Assembly (NCBI GenBank): GCA_947494925.1
Contig: CANLWS010000011.1
Coordinates: 186,001-250,000, forward strand
DNA from: an uncultured Alteromonadaceae bacterium
GTDB lineage: Bacteria; Pseudomonadota; Gammaproteobacteria; Enterobacterales; Alteromonadaceae
DNA length: 64,000 nt
Direction of reading: 5' to 3'
Under the pieces are notes generated by a model. That model did not search any database. It was not told the origin of the DNA and was given only the letters and a program-made list of their open reading frames with translations. A program made the translations under genes and the position numbers. Positions 52,831 through 61,392 of this stretch are shown here, piece after piece (within the stretch, counting starts at the first letter, position 1; each line of letters opens with the position of its first letter).

Positions 52831-55608
52831 TTAAATTGAGTTCAGCAATGCCTCAGCGTCTTTACGCTCACTGAAATCAATTGTCGAATCCAACGCTGCC
52901 AGAAGCTCATTTTTAGCCTCTGAACTGCGGCCTAATTTTATAAGGGTGTATGCTAAATGATATTGAATGGCGGGATCGCGCGAATTCATTGCATAGGCGC
53001 GCCGTAAGATATCCAACGCATCTTTGTAGTTGCCCAGAAGCGCTTTAATCCATCCATAGGTGTCCACAATAGCTGGGCTATTTCCTGCTAGTTGCATGGC
53101 CTCGGTAATATAGGTTTGTGCCTTACCTAAATCTGTTTTCAGGTATATGTTAGCCAGATTATTCAACACAAAAGCCCGATTCGGGAAGTTCTGAGTTTGA
53201 AGAAGCTTTTCGTATTGTTCACGCGCGAGCTCCTGCTTGCCATGATTTAAATAAAAGTCTGCCAACAGGTTACGTTGAAAATAATTGTCAGGATATTTTT
53301 CAACCAAAGGAGGGATTGATTGCTCGAATAATTCAGTTGCTTTGTTTTCCACGGTTAATTGATAGAATTTGGCAAGAGCAATTCGGTTGCCAGGCACTTT
53401 TTCAACTGCCGCCAGATAAGATTGTGCCGCTCCCGCTGTTTCGCCTTTGGCATTTTGTAAATCGCCCTCTGCGATTATCAAACGTGTATTTCCTGCAAAA
53501 CGCGACTTTAAAAACTTAAGCTTTATTGATGCTGCTGCATAATCTTTGTTTGCGATATTGGTCCAGATATAATCCAGCCCAACAGGTAAATCATTTGGGG
53601 CAAGTTTTTCAGCTTGTTTAATATTGTCCAAAGCACCACTTAGATCGCCAGCATCCAATCTGATTTTCGCCAGGTTTCGCATTACGTAAGGATCTTCTGC
53701 GGCAATTTCTTCAATATTTCTGTATTGCCGTTCAGCATTCACCAAATCTTTTTTACGAAGGTACAACACTGTTTTTTGTAACAGATACCTAGGTTTAACG
53801 TCGTCATGTTTAATAAGGTTATTGAGCTGTCGTAGTGCGCGGTCAAATTCGTTGCGTGCTGCATAAATGTCGGCCAGAATCTGGAATGCCTGTAAATTAT
53901 CAATGTCCAGTTCCAAGGCCCGCTCGAGGTTTTCTATGGCTTCATCATACTGTCCTGTATTCGCCTGGCTTCTCGCATGTAGTACTAGTGCAGAAACATT
54001 GTCTGGTTGTTGTTCAATTAGATCAGCCAGTAAATCATCTGCCTGTTGGAATTGTCCGTTAGCGACAAAAATGGAAGCGCGATTGTAACGTGCTGAAAAA
54101 TGAGATGGATTTATTTTCAGTGTCTGTTCAACCAGCACAAGGGCAGCATCCCATTGTCGTTTTCTGATTAATACTGCCGCCTTAAAGTTAATCAGATCAG
54201 GATTGTCCGGCGCGATTTCCAATAATTTGTCTGCTACATAGTCGGCCTCGTCAATTTTACCGATCTCCAGCAAGAGCAAACTTTTGGTCAGGATAAAGGC
54301 GATATCCGAGCTTTTGTATTTAGATTTATCAATTGCATTAATTGCCTCTTGAAATTTGCCTCGTGCTGCCATTATTTTAATGTCGAGCAAGTCGACCAAC
54401 TTGTTGCCTGGATAAGCCCTTTCCAACATGGCATGAATTTCCAGGGCTTTAAATGCTTTATTTTGTCTCAGGTATAATTCGCTTAGCATAATAGCGGCAT
54501 CGAGATTGCCAGCGATATTTTTTGCATGTGGCTCAAGCGCATCTGCAGCCATTTTGGGCTTACCCAACTTTAAGTACGTTCTGGCTAGCATTAACGACGC
54601 CACCATATGACCTGGTTGCTTAGCTAAATACTGCTCCAAAAGACTACGGGCTTGTTCAAGTTTGTTTTGTGCAAATGCGGACAATGCACTGATATAGAGT
54701 AGCATTGGCTCTTTTGACAGGGCACCTTCGTCAAGAGTAGAGAGAGTTGCACTTAGTTTTTCAAGTTCCTGAGACGCATCAGCACTATTATTTTGTTCAG
54801 TCTTCAACCAGCTATTTAGAAGTAATGCCATAGGATCGTCTGGCGTTTGATCAAGAATTGTTGAAACTAGTCTGGCGGCCGCATCATAATTCTTGGTGTT
54901 AATATATATATCAGCGAGGCTTCTGAGAATAAGTGGATCATCAGGGGCTAATTCGGAAGCATATTCCATTGCACTTTGTGATTCTGAGATATTATCCTGT
55001 TCACGTAATAACCGACCTTTTAATTGCCAAAGCCTGGGATTATTGTTATCTAACTTCATTGCCTGATTAATCAAACTTTCAGCAGCGGCGAAATTTTCTT
55101 GCGCCAATTCCAGCGAAACCAGACTGTTAAGGGCTTCAATATTGGCAGGGAACAACGAAATTGCAGATTGATATTCTTGACGCGCCTCAGTGACATTATC
55201 CAGTTTGAATTTTGCAGCGGCGTGCAATAAATGGCGCTCGAAGCGTGATTGTCTGGTTAGTCTTCCTTCAAAACCAAATGCTAGTAATTCATCGTATTTT
55301 CTTAGCAACAGAAGAGTGTCACCGAGTGGTTTGAGTACAAGGTTGATATCCGCACCCATTTGCAATGCTTCAAAAAGCTCTGCTTCTGCTTCTCCCAGAT
55401 ATCCATTCCTGAGCAGTAACTTGCCCATTAGGATTTTCGCTGCCAGATTATTGGGGTCATCCTGCAGGCTGTTTTTAAGGTGAATGTAAGCTTCTTCGTA
55501 ATTTTCTTCGGAATACGCTGTTAATGCAGCTTCGTAATCCTGACTTGAATCAGCCCAGACTGTCAGCGCAATCAGTGAACACAATAGTAGGGTAGCAATC
55601 TTTCTCAT
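52831..55608 (-). CDS. prsT: PEP-CTERM system TPR-repeat protein PrsT
   Basis: The product of 925 residues has an N-terminal signal peptide (cleaved near V-W-A-D) and then TPR repeats throughout (A-A-K-I-L-M-G-K-L-L-L-R-N-G-Y near 57, A-E-A-E-L-F-E-A-L-Q-M-G-A-D after). The family, PrsT, is found with exosortase/PEP-CTERM systems, usually beside polysaccharide genes, and may help assemble or export the sorted proteins or the polysaccharide. No lipobox cysteine is visible here. The gene is followed (upstream on the minus strand) by two PEP-CTERM proteins but has no exosortase gene near it. It converges on clpB. Confidence 0.88.
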   Translation of the reverse strand: MRKIATLLLCSLIALTVWADSSQDYEAALTAYSEENYEEAYIHLKNSLQDDPNNLAAKILMGKLLLRNGYLGEAEAELFEALQMGADINLVLKPLGDTLLLLRKYDELLAFGFEGRLTRQSRFERHLLHAAAKFKLDNVTEARQEYQSAISLFPANIEALNSLVSLELAQENFAAAESLINQAMKLDNNNPRLWQLKGRLLREQDNISESQSAMEYASELAPDDPLILRSLADIYINTKNYDAAARLVSTILDQTPDDPMALLLNSWLKTEQNNSADASQELEKLSATLSTLDEGALSKEPMLLYISALSAFAQNKLEQARSLLEQYLAKQPGHMVASLMLARTYLKLGKPKMAADALEPHAKNIAGNLDAAIMLSELYLRQNKAFKALEIHAMLERAYPGNKLVDLLDIKIMAARGKFQEAINAIDKSKYKSSDIAFILTKSLLLLEIGKIDEADYVADKLLEIAPDNPDLINFKAAVLIRKRQWDAALVLVEQTLKINPSHFSARYNRASIFVANGQFQQADDLLADLIEQQPDNVSALVLHARSQANTGQYDEAIENLERALELDIDNLQAFQILADIYAARNEFDRALRQLNNLIKHDDVKPRYLLQKTVLYLRKKDLVNAERQYRNIEEIAAEDPYVMRNLAKIRLDAGDLSGALDNIKQAEKLAPNDLPVGLDYIWTNIANKDYAAASIKLKFLKSRFAGNTRLIIAEGDLQNAKGETAGAAQSYLAAVEKVPGNRIALAKFYQLTVENKATELFEQSIPPLVEKYPDNYFQRNLLADFYLNHGKQELAREQYEKLLQTQNFPNRAFVLNNLANIYLKTDLGKAQTYITEAMQLAGNSPAIVDTYGWIKALLGNYKDALDILRRAYAMNSRDPAIQYHLAYTLIKLGRSSEAKNELLAALDSTIDFSERKDAEALLNSI

Positions 55609-55750
55609 ACTAAAATCAGCTCATCTTTAAGTGAAGGTGCGGAACATCGCCCAACTGTCTATGCCTCTATGTTACATCGGATCAATCTTAATACCAATTG
55701 GATACAAAAATCGTCCTTTGCCAAATTTAGCTGGCATATATTCAGACCAA

Positions 55751-55778
55751 AAAAAAACGTGGCAGAACCACGTTTTTT
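55751..55778 (-). terminator. terminator between the first PEP-CTERM gene and prsT
   Basis: AAAAAAACGTGG, loop CAGAA, CCACGTTTTTTT is a symmetric hairpin with A and T runs. It follows the minus-strand PEP-CTERM gene stop by 15 bases, so prsT has a separate promoter. Confidence 0.85.
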
Positions 55779-55792
55779 TGATTTGAATATAT

Positions 55793-56563
55793 TTACTTTT
55801 TTCTGCGACGAGACCGCAGTGCTAATCCTGACAGTCCGAGTAGAACTAGTATTGCAGAATGTGGCTCCGAGATTTCTGTTGTTGTAGAGGGACGCTTATC
55901 GAAGCTGATTGACGACAATTTTAAACCGTCGTCCCCTGTAGTACCGCCACTCACCGTTCCAAACGCTGAGTTGTATGCACCGATAAGCCAGAATTGAGAT
56001 GTTGTCTGGCCAGCGCTGACACTCGCCTCGTATGTGGAAGAATCTACGTTTGAAGAGCCAGACCAAAGTGTTCCGGCATCAGAAAGCACATCAGCCCAGG
56101 TACTGCCACTCAAAGTTGCTGCGGCATTGCTACCAATTGCAGCGGCTGAAATCTGACTATTACTACTATTATATAGCCAGCTGAAATCTGCACCAGTCAG
56201 GGTTACTTCGGTATTGAATTCGAGCAGGAACATGTCGTAATCCACCCAGCCATTGCTTCCAATACTGTCGGCGCTATGCCCCGGTGAACTGCCACCTTCG
56301 TCTTGATTCCTAATGCCCCACCCACTTCCATATTTTTCCAAATCAGCTGATTGGATTTCCGTGTCAGAATTACTTAGGTTGTTATATGTATCAGACCATG
56401 CTGACACAGTAATGTTAAATCCATCAACAGAATAATTGAAGCTTGCGCCTGTTCCACCTGGGTCACTAACACCAGAAAAATCAGCTGTGTGGCTACCTGC
56501 TAAGGCAGTGCCAGTAAAAACGAGCGATGCTAATGCTAGAACATGTCTTTTTAAAAACGGCAT
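55793..56563 (-). CDS. exosortase-target surface protein (PEP-CTERM-like tail), copy 1
   Basis: From the ATG at 56563 (AGGAACTGAG upstream) the product has 256 residues: a signal peptide ending A-L-A-G, a beta-rich body and a sorting-type tail. The tail reads I-S-E-P-H, a hydrophobic segment A-I-L-V-L-L-G-L-S-G-L-A-L, then R-S-R-R-R-K-K. The canonical proline before the glutamate is a serine here, but the geometry is that of PEP-CTERM. The body has V-S-A-W-S-D-T, W-G-I-R-N-Q-D-E and G-H-S-A-D. The next gene upstream is a paralogue with the same segments, so they form a duplicated pair. An in-frame ATG at 56608 is less likely to be used. Confidence 0.82.
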   Translation of the reverse strand: MPFLKRHVLALASLVFTGTALAGSHTADFSGVSDPGGTGASFNYSVDGFNITVSAWSDTYNNLSNSDTEIQSADLEKYGSGWGIRNQDEGGSSPGHSADSIGSNGWVDYDMFLLEFNTEVTLTGADFSWLYNSSNSQISAAAIGSNAAATLSGSTWADVLSDAGTLWSGSSNVDSSTYEASVSAGQTTSQFWLIGAYNSAFGTVSGGTTGDDGLKLSSISFDKRPSTTTEISEPHSAILVLLGLSGLALRSRRRKK

Positions 56564-57042
56564 CTCAGTTCCTATATATTGTTTCTTCATCCATTGGATG
56601 AAGGCCAACGCTGTATTTTATTTAACCAAGCAATTTGTCTGCCAGAAATTAATGTTTATAAAAAACAACGAGTTAGTATCTCTTTCGTTATGTTGTTAAT
56701 AAAATGTGTAAAAAAATCAGACAAACTATAACAATATTGTATTTATTTGGTGACTAAATGAACAGGACATTTTTTAATTTTGTGGGAAAAATACAGAATT
56801 GTAGGAGATGTATAGTCTATTAGACTGAAACTTAACACTATGACCTGACAAAATTCATGACATTAATGCTTAGGATAGCTAGACAAGAATATTGAACGGT
56901 TTAAATCGCCTGATATTTTCGCAGTCAGTTTGTAGTAAATTGTTTATGTAGAATTGAGTTTTTAAAATTGGAATATCTGAGTCAAATTCTGAATTTTCCT
57001 CATTAATTTGGATGATAAAAATAAGTATCAGAACAGGAGACA
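56564..57042 (-). other. 479-bp gap between the two paralogues
   Basis: The gap is AT-rich and holds no open frame with a ribosome-binding site. It should contain the promoter of the 55.8-kb PEP-CTERM gene and the end of transcription of the 57.0-kb one. I saw short palindromes but no clear terminator or promoter. Confidence 0.5.
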
Positions 57043-57855
57043 TCAGTCCTTAATCCTGTGCTTAGTAAGTATCACTAAACTAAACAAATACAGCAATAAA
57101 GTTGATGGCTCTGGGATATCTTTTTTTGTAGGAACTACTATATTGAAGCCTATCGAATTCAATTTAACACCATCGTTGTAATTAGTGGCGAGGCTGTTAT
57201 CAAAGTTTGTACTAAATACAGAGTTGTAAGCGCCGAGTAACCAGTATTGGGAGACTGTTTGTCCAGCATTGATTCCAGCGTCATAACTTGCGGCATCTAC
57301 ACTTGATGAGTCTGACCACAACATACCTGCGTCGGCCATAACATTGTCCCAGGTATTTCCATCCAGATTATTCGCCAAATCTGAAGAAATAGCTGCACTG
57401 GAGATTTCCGTATTATTTTCATCAAACAACCAGCCGAAGCCTGCCTCAGTCAAGGTGACTTCTTCGCTAAACTCGATTAAAAATGTATCAAAATCATGCC
57501 AGGGCCCCCAAAAGCGGCTGAAGTTGTCAGCACTGTGCTCTGAGGCACAGGTCCCCGAACTACTTAGGTTGCATTGTTCATCCTGATTGTCAATTCCCCA
57601 TCCCTGGTTATCGAATTTATCTAAATCTGCGTAGCGAATTATGGGATCATCATTTGCATTGTTTGCTGTATCAGACCAGGCAGAAACGGTTACTGTAACA
57701 TCGTCAACTAACAGGCTAAACGTTCTGCCTTCACCATTGGTGTTGCTGTTAAGATCGGTAACACTAGAAAAATCTGCTGTGTAGGTGCCAGCATATGCAA
57801 CGTTGCAAGAGAAAAATATTATGATCGATAAGGGAAGAAATTTATTAAGCAACAT
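57043..57855 (-). CDS. exosortase-target surface protein (PEP-CTERM), copy 2
   Basis: The product of 270 residues is a paralogue of the previous protein, sharing signal-peptide arrangement, V-S-A-W-S-D-T, W-G-I-D-N-Q-D-E, E-H-S-A-D and A-G-Q-T-V-S-Q-Y-W-L-L-G-A-Y-N. It differs by an insert with two cysteines (Q-C-N-L-S-S-S-G-T-C) near residue 92. The C-terminus has a canonical I-P-E-P-S, a hydrophobic segment, then K-H-R-I-K-D. The protein should be exported and processed by an exosortase encoded elsewhere. Its function is unknown. Start at ATG 57855 with CGGAGT upstream. Confidence 0.82.
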   Translation of the reverse strand: MLLNKFLPLSIIIFFSCNVAYAGTYTADFSSVTDLNSNTNGEGRTFSLLVDDVTVTVSAWSDTANNANDDPIIRYADLDKFDNQGWGIDNQDEQCNLSSSGTCASEHSADNFSRFWGPWHDFDTFLIEFSEEVTLTEAGFGWLFDENNTEISSAAISSDLANNLDGNTWDNVMADAGMLWSDSSSVDAASYDAGINAGQTVSQYWLLGAYNSVFSTNFDNSLATNYNDGVKLNSIGFNIVVPTKKDIPEPSTLLLYLFSLVILTKHRIKD

Positions 57856-58222
57856 ACATACTCCGGCACATTATTAGTGAGACTAACAAAATTGCGGTTT
57901 GCTATAGCTGCATTGGGCGTTTGCATTTGATACGTGATCAACACGTAGATTTTTTGTACTACAAATAGCCGGGAAGTGCAATTTAAAACGATAAGATTGC
58001 TGGTAAATAAAATTATCTAAATCAGTTTTGTCGTATTTTTGAAAGCTTTTTGTAATTGAGACAAAGGCAGTGAGATCAGGAGCCATGTTTTAAACAATTT
58101 TCATCTTGCATGAGTGAGAATAAGTGGTTCAGTTACTAAGATTTTTTGCTCTCTAAATGTTAACGGGGCTTAACCCCATATGCTGACCTATGCTATCTTG
58201 GCATTTCAGATAAGGAGTAATA
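57856..58222. other. 367-bp divergent gap before pssA
   Basis: The gap lies between the divergent PEP-CTERM gene and pssA. It contains the ribosome-binding site of pssA (AAGGAG just before the ATG) and presumably both promoters. A 67-codon minus-strand open frame inside it lacks support and is not counted. Confidence 0.5.
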
Positions 58223-59023
58223 ATGACTGAAACCAAACGCAAGGGGATTTACCTGTTGCCTAACCTGCTGACCACAGCAGGGCTTTTTTCCGGCTTTTTC
58301 GCTGTAGTATCTTCTATGAATGGGAGATTTGAAGCAGCAGCTGTGGCTATTTTTATTGCCATGATCTTTGATGCACTGGATGGTCGTGTTGCTCGAATGA
58401 CTAATACACAGAGTGAATTTGGGGCTGAATATGACTCAATGGCTGATATGGTTTCTTTTGGCATTGCTCCTGCACTTGTCGCCTACAATTGGGGGCTGAC
58501 AGAGTTAGGGAAAATTGGATGGTTGGCAGCCTTTATTTATGTGGCAGCTGCGGCCCTCAGACTGGCGCGTTTTAATACGCAAGTTGGTATAGCGGACAAG
58601 CGTTTCTTTCAGGGATTACCGAGTCCAGCAGCCGCTGCTGTCGTCGCCGGGTTGGTTTGGGTAGGAGTGGAATATCAGGTGGATGGAAATAACTACAGCT
58701 TCCTTGTTGCCATTCTGACGGGATTTGCTGGCTTGTTGATGGTCAGCAACTTTAAGTATAACTCATTTAAAGAAGTCGACTGGCATGGCAAGGTCCCCTT
58801 TGTTGCGCTGCTCATAATTATGTTGGGCTTCGTAGTTGTTGCCACTGAACCAGCACTGGTTCTGTTTGTGGTGTTTGTACTATACGCACTAGCGGGACCA
58901 ATCAATACGTTTAGAAGTGTACATAAAGTGCGATTGGAAGATGTCGTTGGTGACGCCAATGAAGAAGATGCGGATTTTGTTGAAATAGACAAACCGACTG
59001 ATAAAGAAAAAAGCAAACCTTAG
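58223..59023 (+). CDS. pssA: CDP-diacylglycerol-serine O-phosphatidyltransferase PssA (membrane type)
   Basis: PssA joins CDP-diacylglycerol and serine to phosphatidylserine, the precursor of phosphatidylethanolamine. The product of 266 residues has about eight membrane helices. The CDP-alcohol phosphotransferase motif is D-A-L-D-G-R-V-A-R from about residue 50, continuing G-A-E-Y-D-S-M-A-D. The N-terminal L-P-N-L-L-T-T-A-G-L-F-S-G-F is typical of the type II family. The C-terminal tail after about 240 is acidic and not conserved. It sits between a PEP-CTERM protein and flhA. It may simply be the housekeeping enzyme; a link to the sorting system is an open possibility. Confidence 0.93.
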   Translation: MTETKRKGIYLLPNLLTTAGLFSGFFAVVSSMNGRFEAAAVAIFIAMIFDALDGRVARMTNTQSEFGAEYDSMADMVSFGIAPALVAYNWGLTELGKIGWLAAFIYVAAAALRLARFNTQVGIADKRFFQGLPSPAAAAVVAGLVWVGVEYQVDGNNYSFLVAILTGFAGLLMVSNFKYNSFKEVDWHGKVPFVALLIIMLGFVVVATEPALVLFVVFVLYALAGPINTFRSVHKVRLEDVVGDANEEDADFVEIDKPTDKEKSKP

Positions 59024-59030
59024 CTTTATG

Positions 59031-59060
59031 ATTGGCGCACAGTAAGCTCTGGGCGCCAAT
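59031..59060 (+). terminator. weak stem-loop after pssA
   Basis: ATTGGCGC (59031-59038) pairs with GCGCCAAT (59053-59060) across a 14-base loop, seven bases after the pssA stop. No T run follows, so termination efficiency is doubtful. Confidence 0.35.
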
Positions 59061-59191
59061 ACTTATGCTTTTACCAGCCCCTTCCTGGCGAAATAAAGAT
59101 TTACAGGCCGTATATTAATTCACCATAAATTAACCACTACTACCCATTCATTTTATTCGATTTAGCGCAAAACTTTAGTTGTTAATTTTTT

Positions 59192-59207
59192 TGGCTCGGT
59201 TGTTGCA
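59192..59207 (+). promoter_or_regulatory. sigma-54 promoter of flhA
   Basis: TGGCTCGGTTGTTGCA matches the -24/-12 consensus TGGCACG-N4-TTGCA with one mismatch. The invariant GG (59193-59194) and GC (59205-59206) are ten bases apart. It is 41 bases before the flhA ATG. Sigma-54 control of flagellar middle genes is established in Vibrio and Pseudomonas. Confidence 0.8.
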
Positions 59208-59247
59208 GTTCCTACCTACATTCTAAAAAGCGTCAAAATCTTGTTGT

Positions 59248-61347
59248 ATGGAACTTGCCGGTTATCTAAATCGATTCGACAAAAACAGTGTTAAACATTT
59301 AACCTCTGGAGTAGGGGCACCTCTGGTGTTGCTTGCCATCATGGGGATGGTTATTTTGCCTATGCCAGCATTTCTGCTGGATATACTGTTTAGTTTTAAT
59401 ATTGCCCTTTCTCTTGTCATCATTCTCGTATCAGTATTTACCAAAAGACCTATCGATTTCGGCATTTTCCCCTTGGTATTGTTAATTGCAACCGTACTGC
59501 GTCTCGCACTGAATGTAGCATCAACTCGTGTTGTTCTACTTGAGGGACATGAAGGGGGAGATTCGGCCGGAAAAGTTATTCAGGCCTTCGGCGAGGTAGT
59601 AATTGGTGGCAACTATGCGGTAGGTATAGTGGTATTTGCCATTTTGCTGATTATCAATTTTAAAGTGGTGACAGCGGGGGCTGGCAGAATTTCAGAAGTG
59701 AGTGCAAGGTTTACGCTCGATGCCATGCCCGGTAAGCAAATGGCGATTGATGCGGATCTGAATGCGGGTTATATCGACCAGGATCAAGCTCGTGCGCGCC
59801 GGGAAGAGATCACCAGTGAAGCAGACTTTTACGGATCTATGGATGGTGCATCCAAATTTGTGAAGGGGGATGCGGTAGCCGGTTTGTTTATTATGTTGAT
59901 TAATATAGTGGGTGGATTATTCATTGGTATTATTCAACATGATTTGGCCTTTGGCGAGGCAATAGAAATATACACTATCCTGACCATAGGTGACGGTTTA
60001 GTGGCGCAAATACCCTCTTTGCTGTTGTCAGTAGCTACGGCAATTATCGTTACACGTGAAAACGATACTCAGGAAATGGGTGGCGAAATGACTCGCCAGT
60101 TGGGTAATCAGCGCGCTTTATTTGTCACCGCCGGGATCTTGTTTGTTATGGGAATTGTGCCAGGTATGCCGCATCTGGCATTTCTGGGTTTCAGCGCCAT
60201 AGTCGGGGGCAGCGCCTACTACAATCACTGGCAAGCGCAAAAGTTAGCTCAGCAACCTGATGTGTTGGAAGCTTTGCCGGAACAGTCTGATCAACCAGCC
60301 GAAATAAAAGAGCTGGGATGGGATGATGTTCAGCATGTCGACACCATCGGGTTGGAAGTTGGCTATCGACTGATCCCTTTAGTTGATAAAACTCAGGGCG
60401 GAGAACTACTCACACGAATTAAGGGTGTGCGTAAGAAGTTGTCTCAGGAGCTGGGCTTTCTAATTCCTCCCGTACATATACGTGACAACCTGGACTTGAG
60501 CCCAAACAATTACACCATCGCCATGTTAGGTGTGACTGTGGGTGAAGCAGAACTAAGTCACGATGATGAATTGGCTATTAACCCAGGACAGGTATTCGGA
60601 AAACTGGAGGGGACGGTAACAAAAGACCCTGCTTTTGGTCTTGATGCTGTATGGATAAGACCTCAGCAACGAGAACATGCTCAGACTTTGGGGTACACGG
60701 TTGTTGACGCGGCCACAGTCGTCGCTACGCATTTAAGTCAACTTTTAACAAATAATGCTTATCAGTTGCTAGGACATGAAGAAGTTCAGCAATTGCTTGA
60801 TATGCTCGGAAAACAAAGCCCGAAATTGGTGGAGGGCCTGGTTCCCGACCTCTTACCTTTAAGTACAGTAGTGAAAGTGTTGCAAACGCTGCTTTATGAA
60901 GGTGTGCCTATTCGGGACATGCGAACGATTGTGCAGACATTGTGTGAATACGCGCCGAAGAGCCAGGATCCAGACGTGTTGGTCTCAGCGGTTCGCATTG
61001 CGCTGAAACGCTTGATTGTACAAGAAATTAACGGCGGTGAGGCTGAGCTGCCAGTGATTACTCTGGCGCCAGAACTGGAACAAATGTTGCACCAGTCATT
61101 GCAAGCTGGTGGAGGAGATGGTGCAGGGATAGAACCAGGTTTGGCTGAGCGCTTACAGCAGTCATTAAGTGAGGCGTCTCAACAACGCGAATTAGAAGGG
61201 GAGCCGGCAGTACTGCTCACTTCTGGCTTGTTGAGACCTGTGCTATCTAAGTTCCTGAAACATTCAGTTTCCGGATTACATGTGTTGTCTTACCAAGAAA
61301 TACCGGACGACAAACAAATACGAATTGTAAGTGCAGTGGGTCAATAA
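59248..61347 (+). CDS. flhA: flagellar export gate protein FlhA
   Basis: FlhA is the nonameric export-gate protein of the flagellar type III secretion system. The product of 699 residues has the N-terminal membrane half with eight helices. M-P-A-F-L-L-D-I-L-F-S-F-N starts near 39, and P-G-K-Q-M-A-I-D-A-D-L near 164 is the conserved FlhA cytoplasmic segment. The C-terminal half (about 340-699) is the soluble docking platform. Length is standard. It heads flhA-flhF-flhG-fliA, behind a near-consensus sigma-54 promoter. Confidence 0.97.
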   Translation: MELAGYLNRFDKNSVKHLTSGVGAPLVLLAIMGMVILPMPAFLLDILFSFNIALSLVIILVSVFTKRPIDFGIFPLVLLIATVLRLALNVASTRVVLLEGHEGGDSAGKVIQAFGEVVIGGNYAVGIVVFAILLIINFKVVTAGAGRISEVSARFTLDAMPGKQMAIDADLNAGYIDQDQARARREEITSEADFYGSMDGASKFVKGDAVAGLFIMLINIVGGLFIGIIQHDLAFGEAIEIYTILTIGDGLVAQIPSLLLSVATAIIVTRENDTQEMGGEMTRQLGNQRALFVTAGILFVMGIVPGMPHLAFLGFSAIVGGSAYYNHWQAQKLAQQPDVLEALPEQSDQPAEIKELGWDDVQHVDTIGLEVGYRLIPLVDKTQGGELLTRIKGVRKKLSQELGFLIPPVHIRDNLDLSPNNYTIAMLGVTVGEAELSHDDELAINPGQVFGKLEGTVTKDPAFGLDAVWIRPQQREHAQTLGYTVVDAATVVATHLSQLLTNNAYQLLGHEEVQQLLDMLGKQSPKLVEGLVPDLLPLSTVVKVLQTLLYEGVPIRDMRTIVQTLCEYAPKSQDPDVLVSAVRIALKRLIVQEINGGEAELPVITLAPELEQMLHQSLQAGGGDGAGIEPGLAERLQQSLSEASQQRELEGEPAVLLTSGLLRPVLSKFLKHSVSGLHVLSYQEIPDDKQIRIVSAVGQ

Positions 61348-61392
61348 TCTGACGCTCTGCGCAAGTTGAACACCGCGCAAATGAGGTGAAAA

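Noticed and set aside
57883-58086. 67-codon minus-strand frame before pssA
   Set aside because: No ribosome-binding site and unremarkable composition; it lies in a region needed for two divergent promoters.
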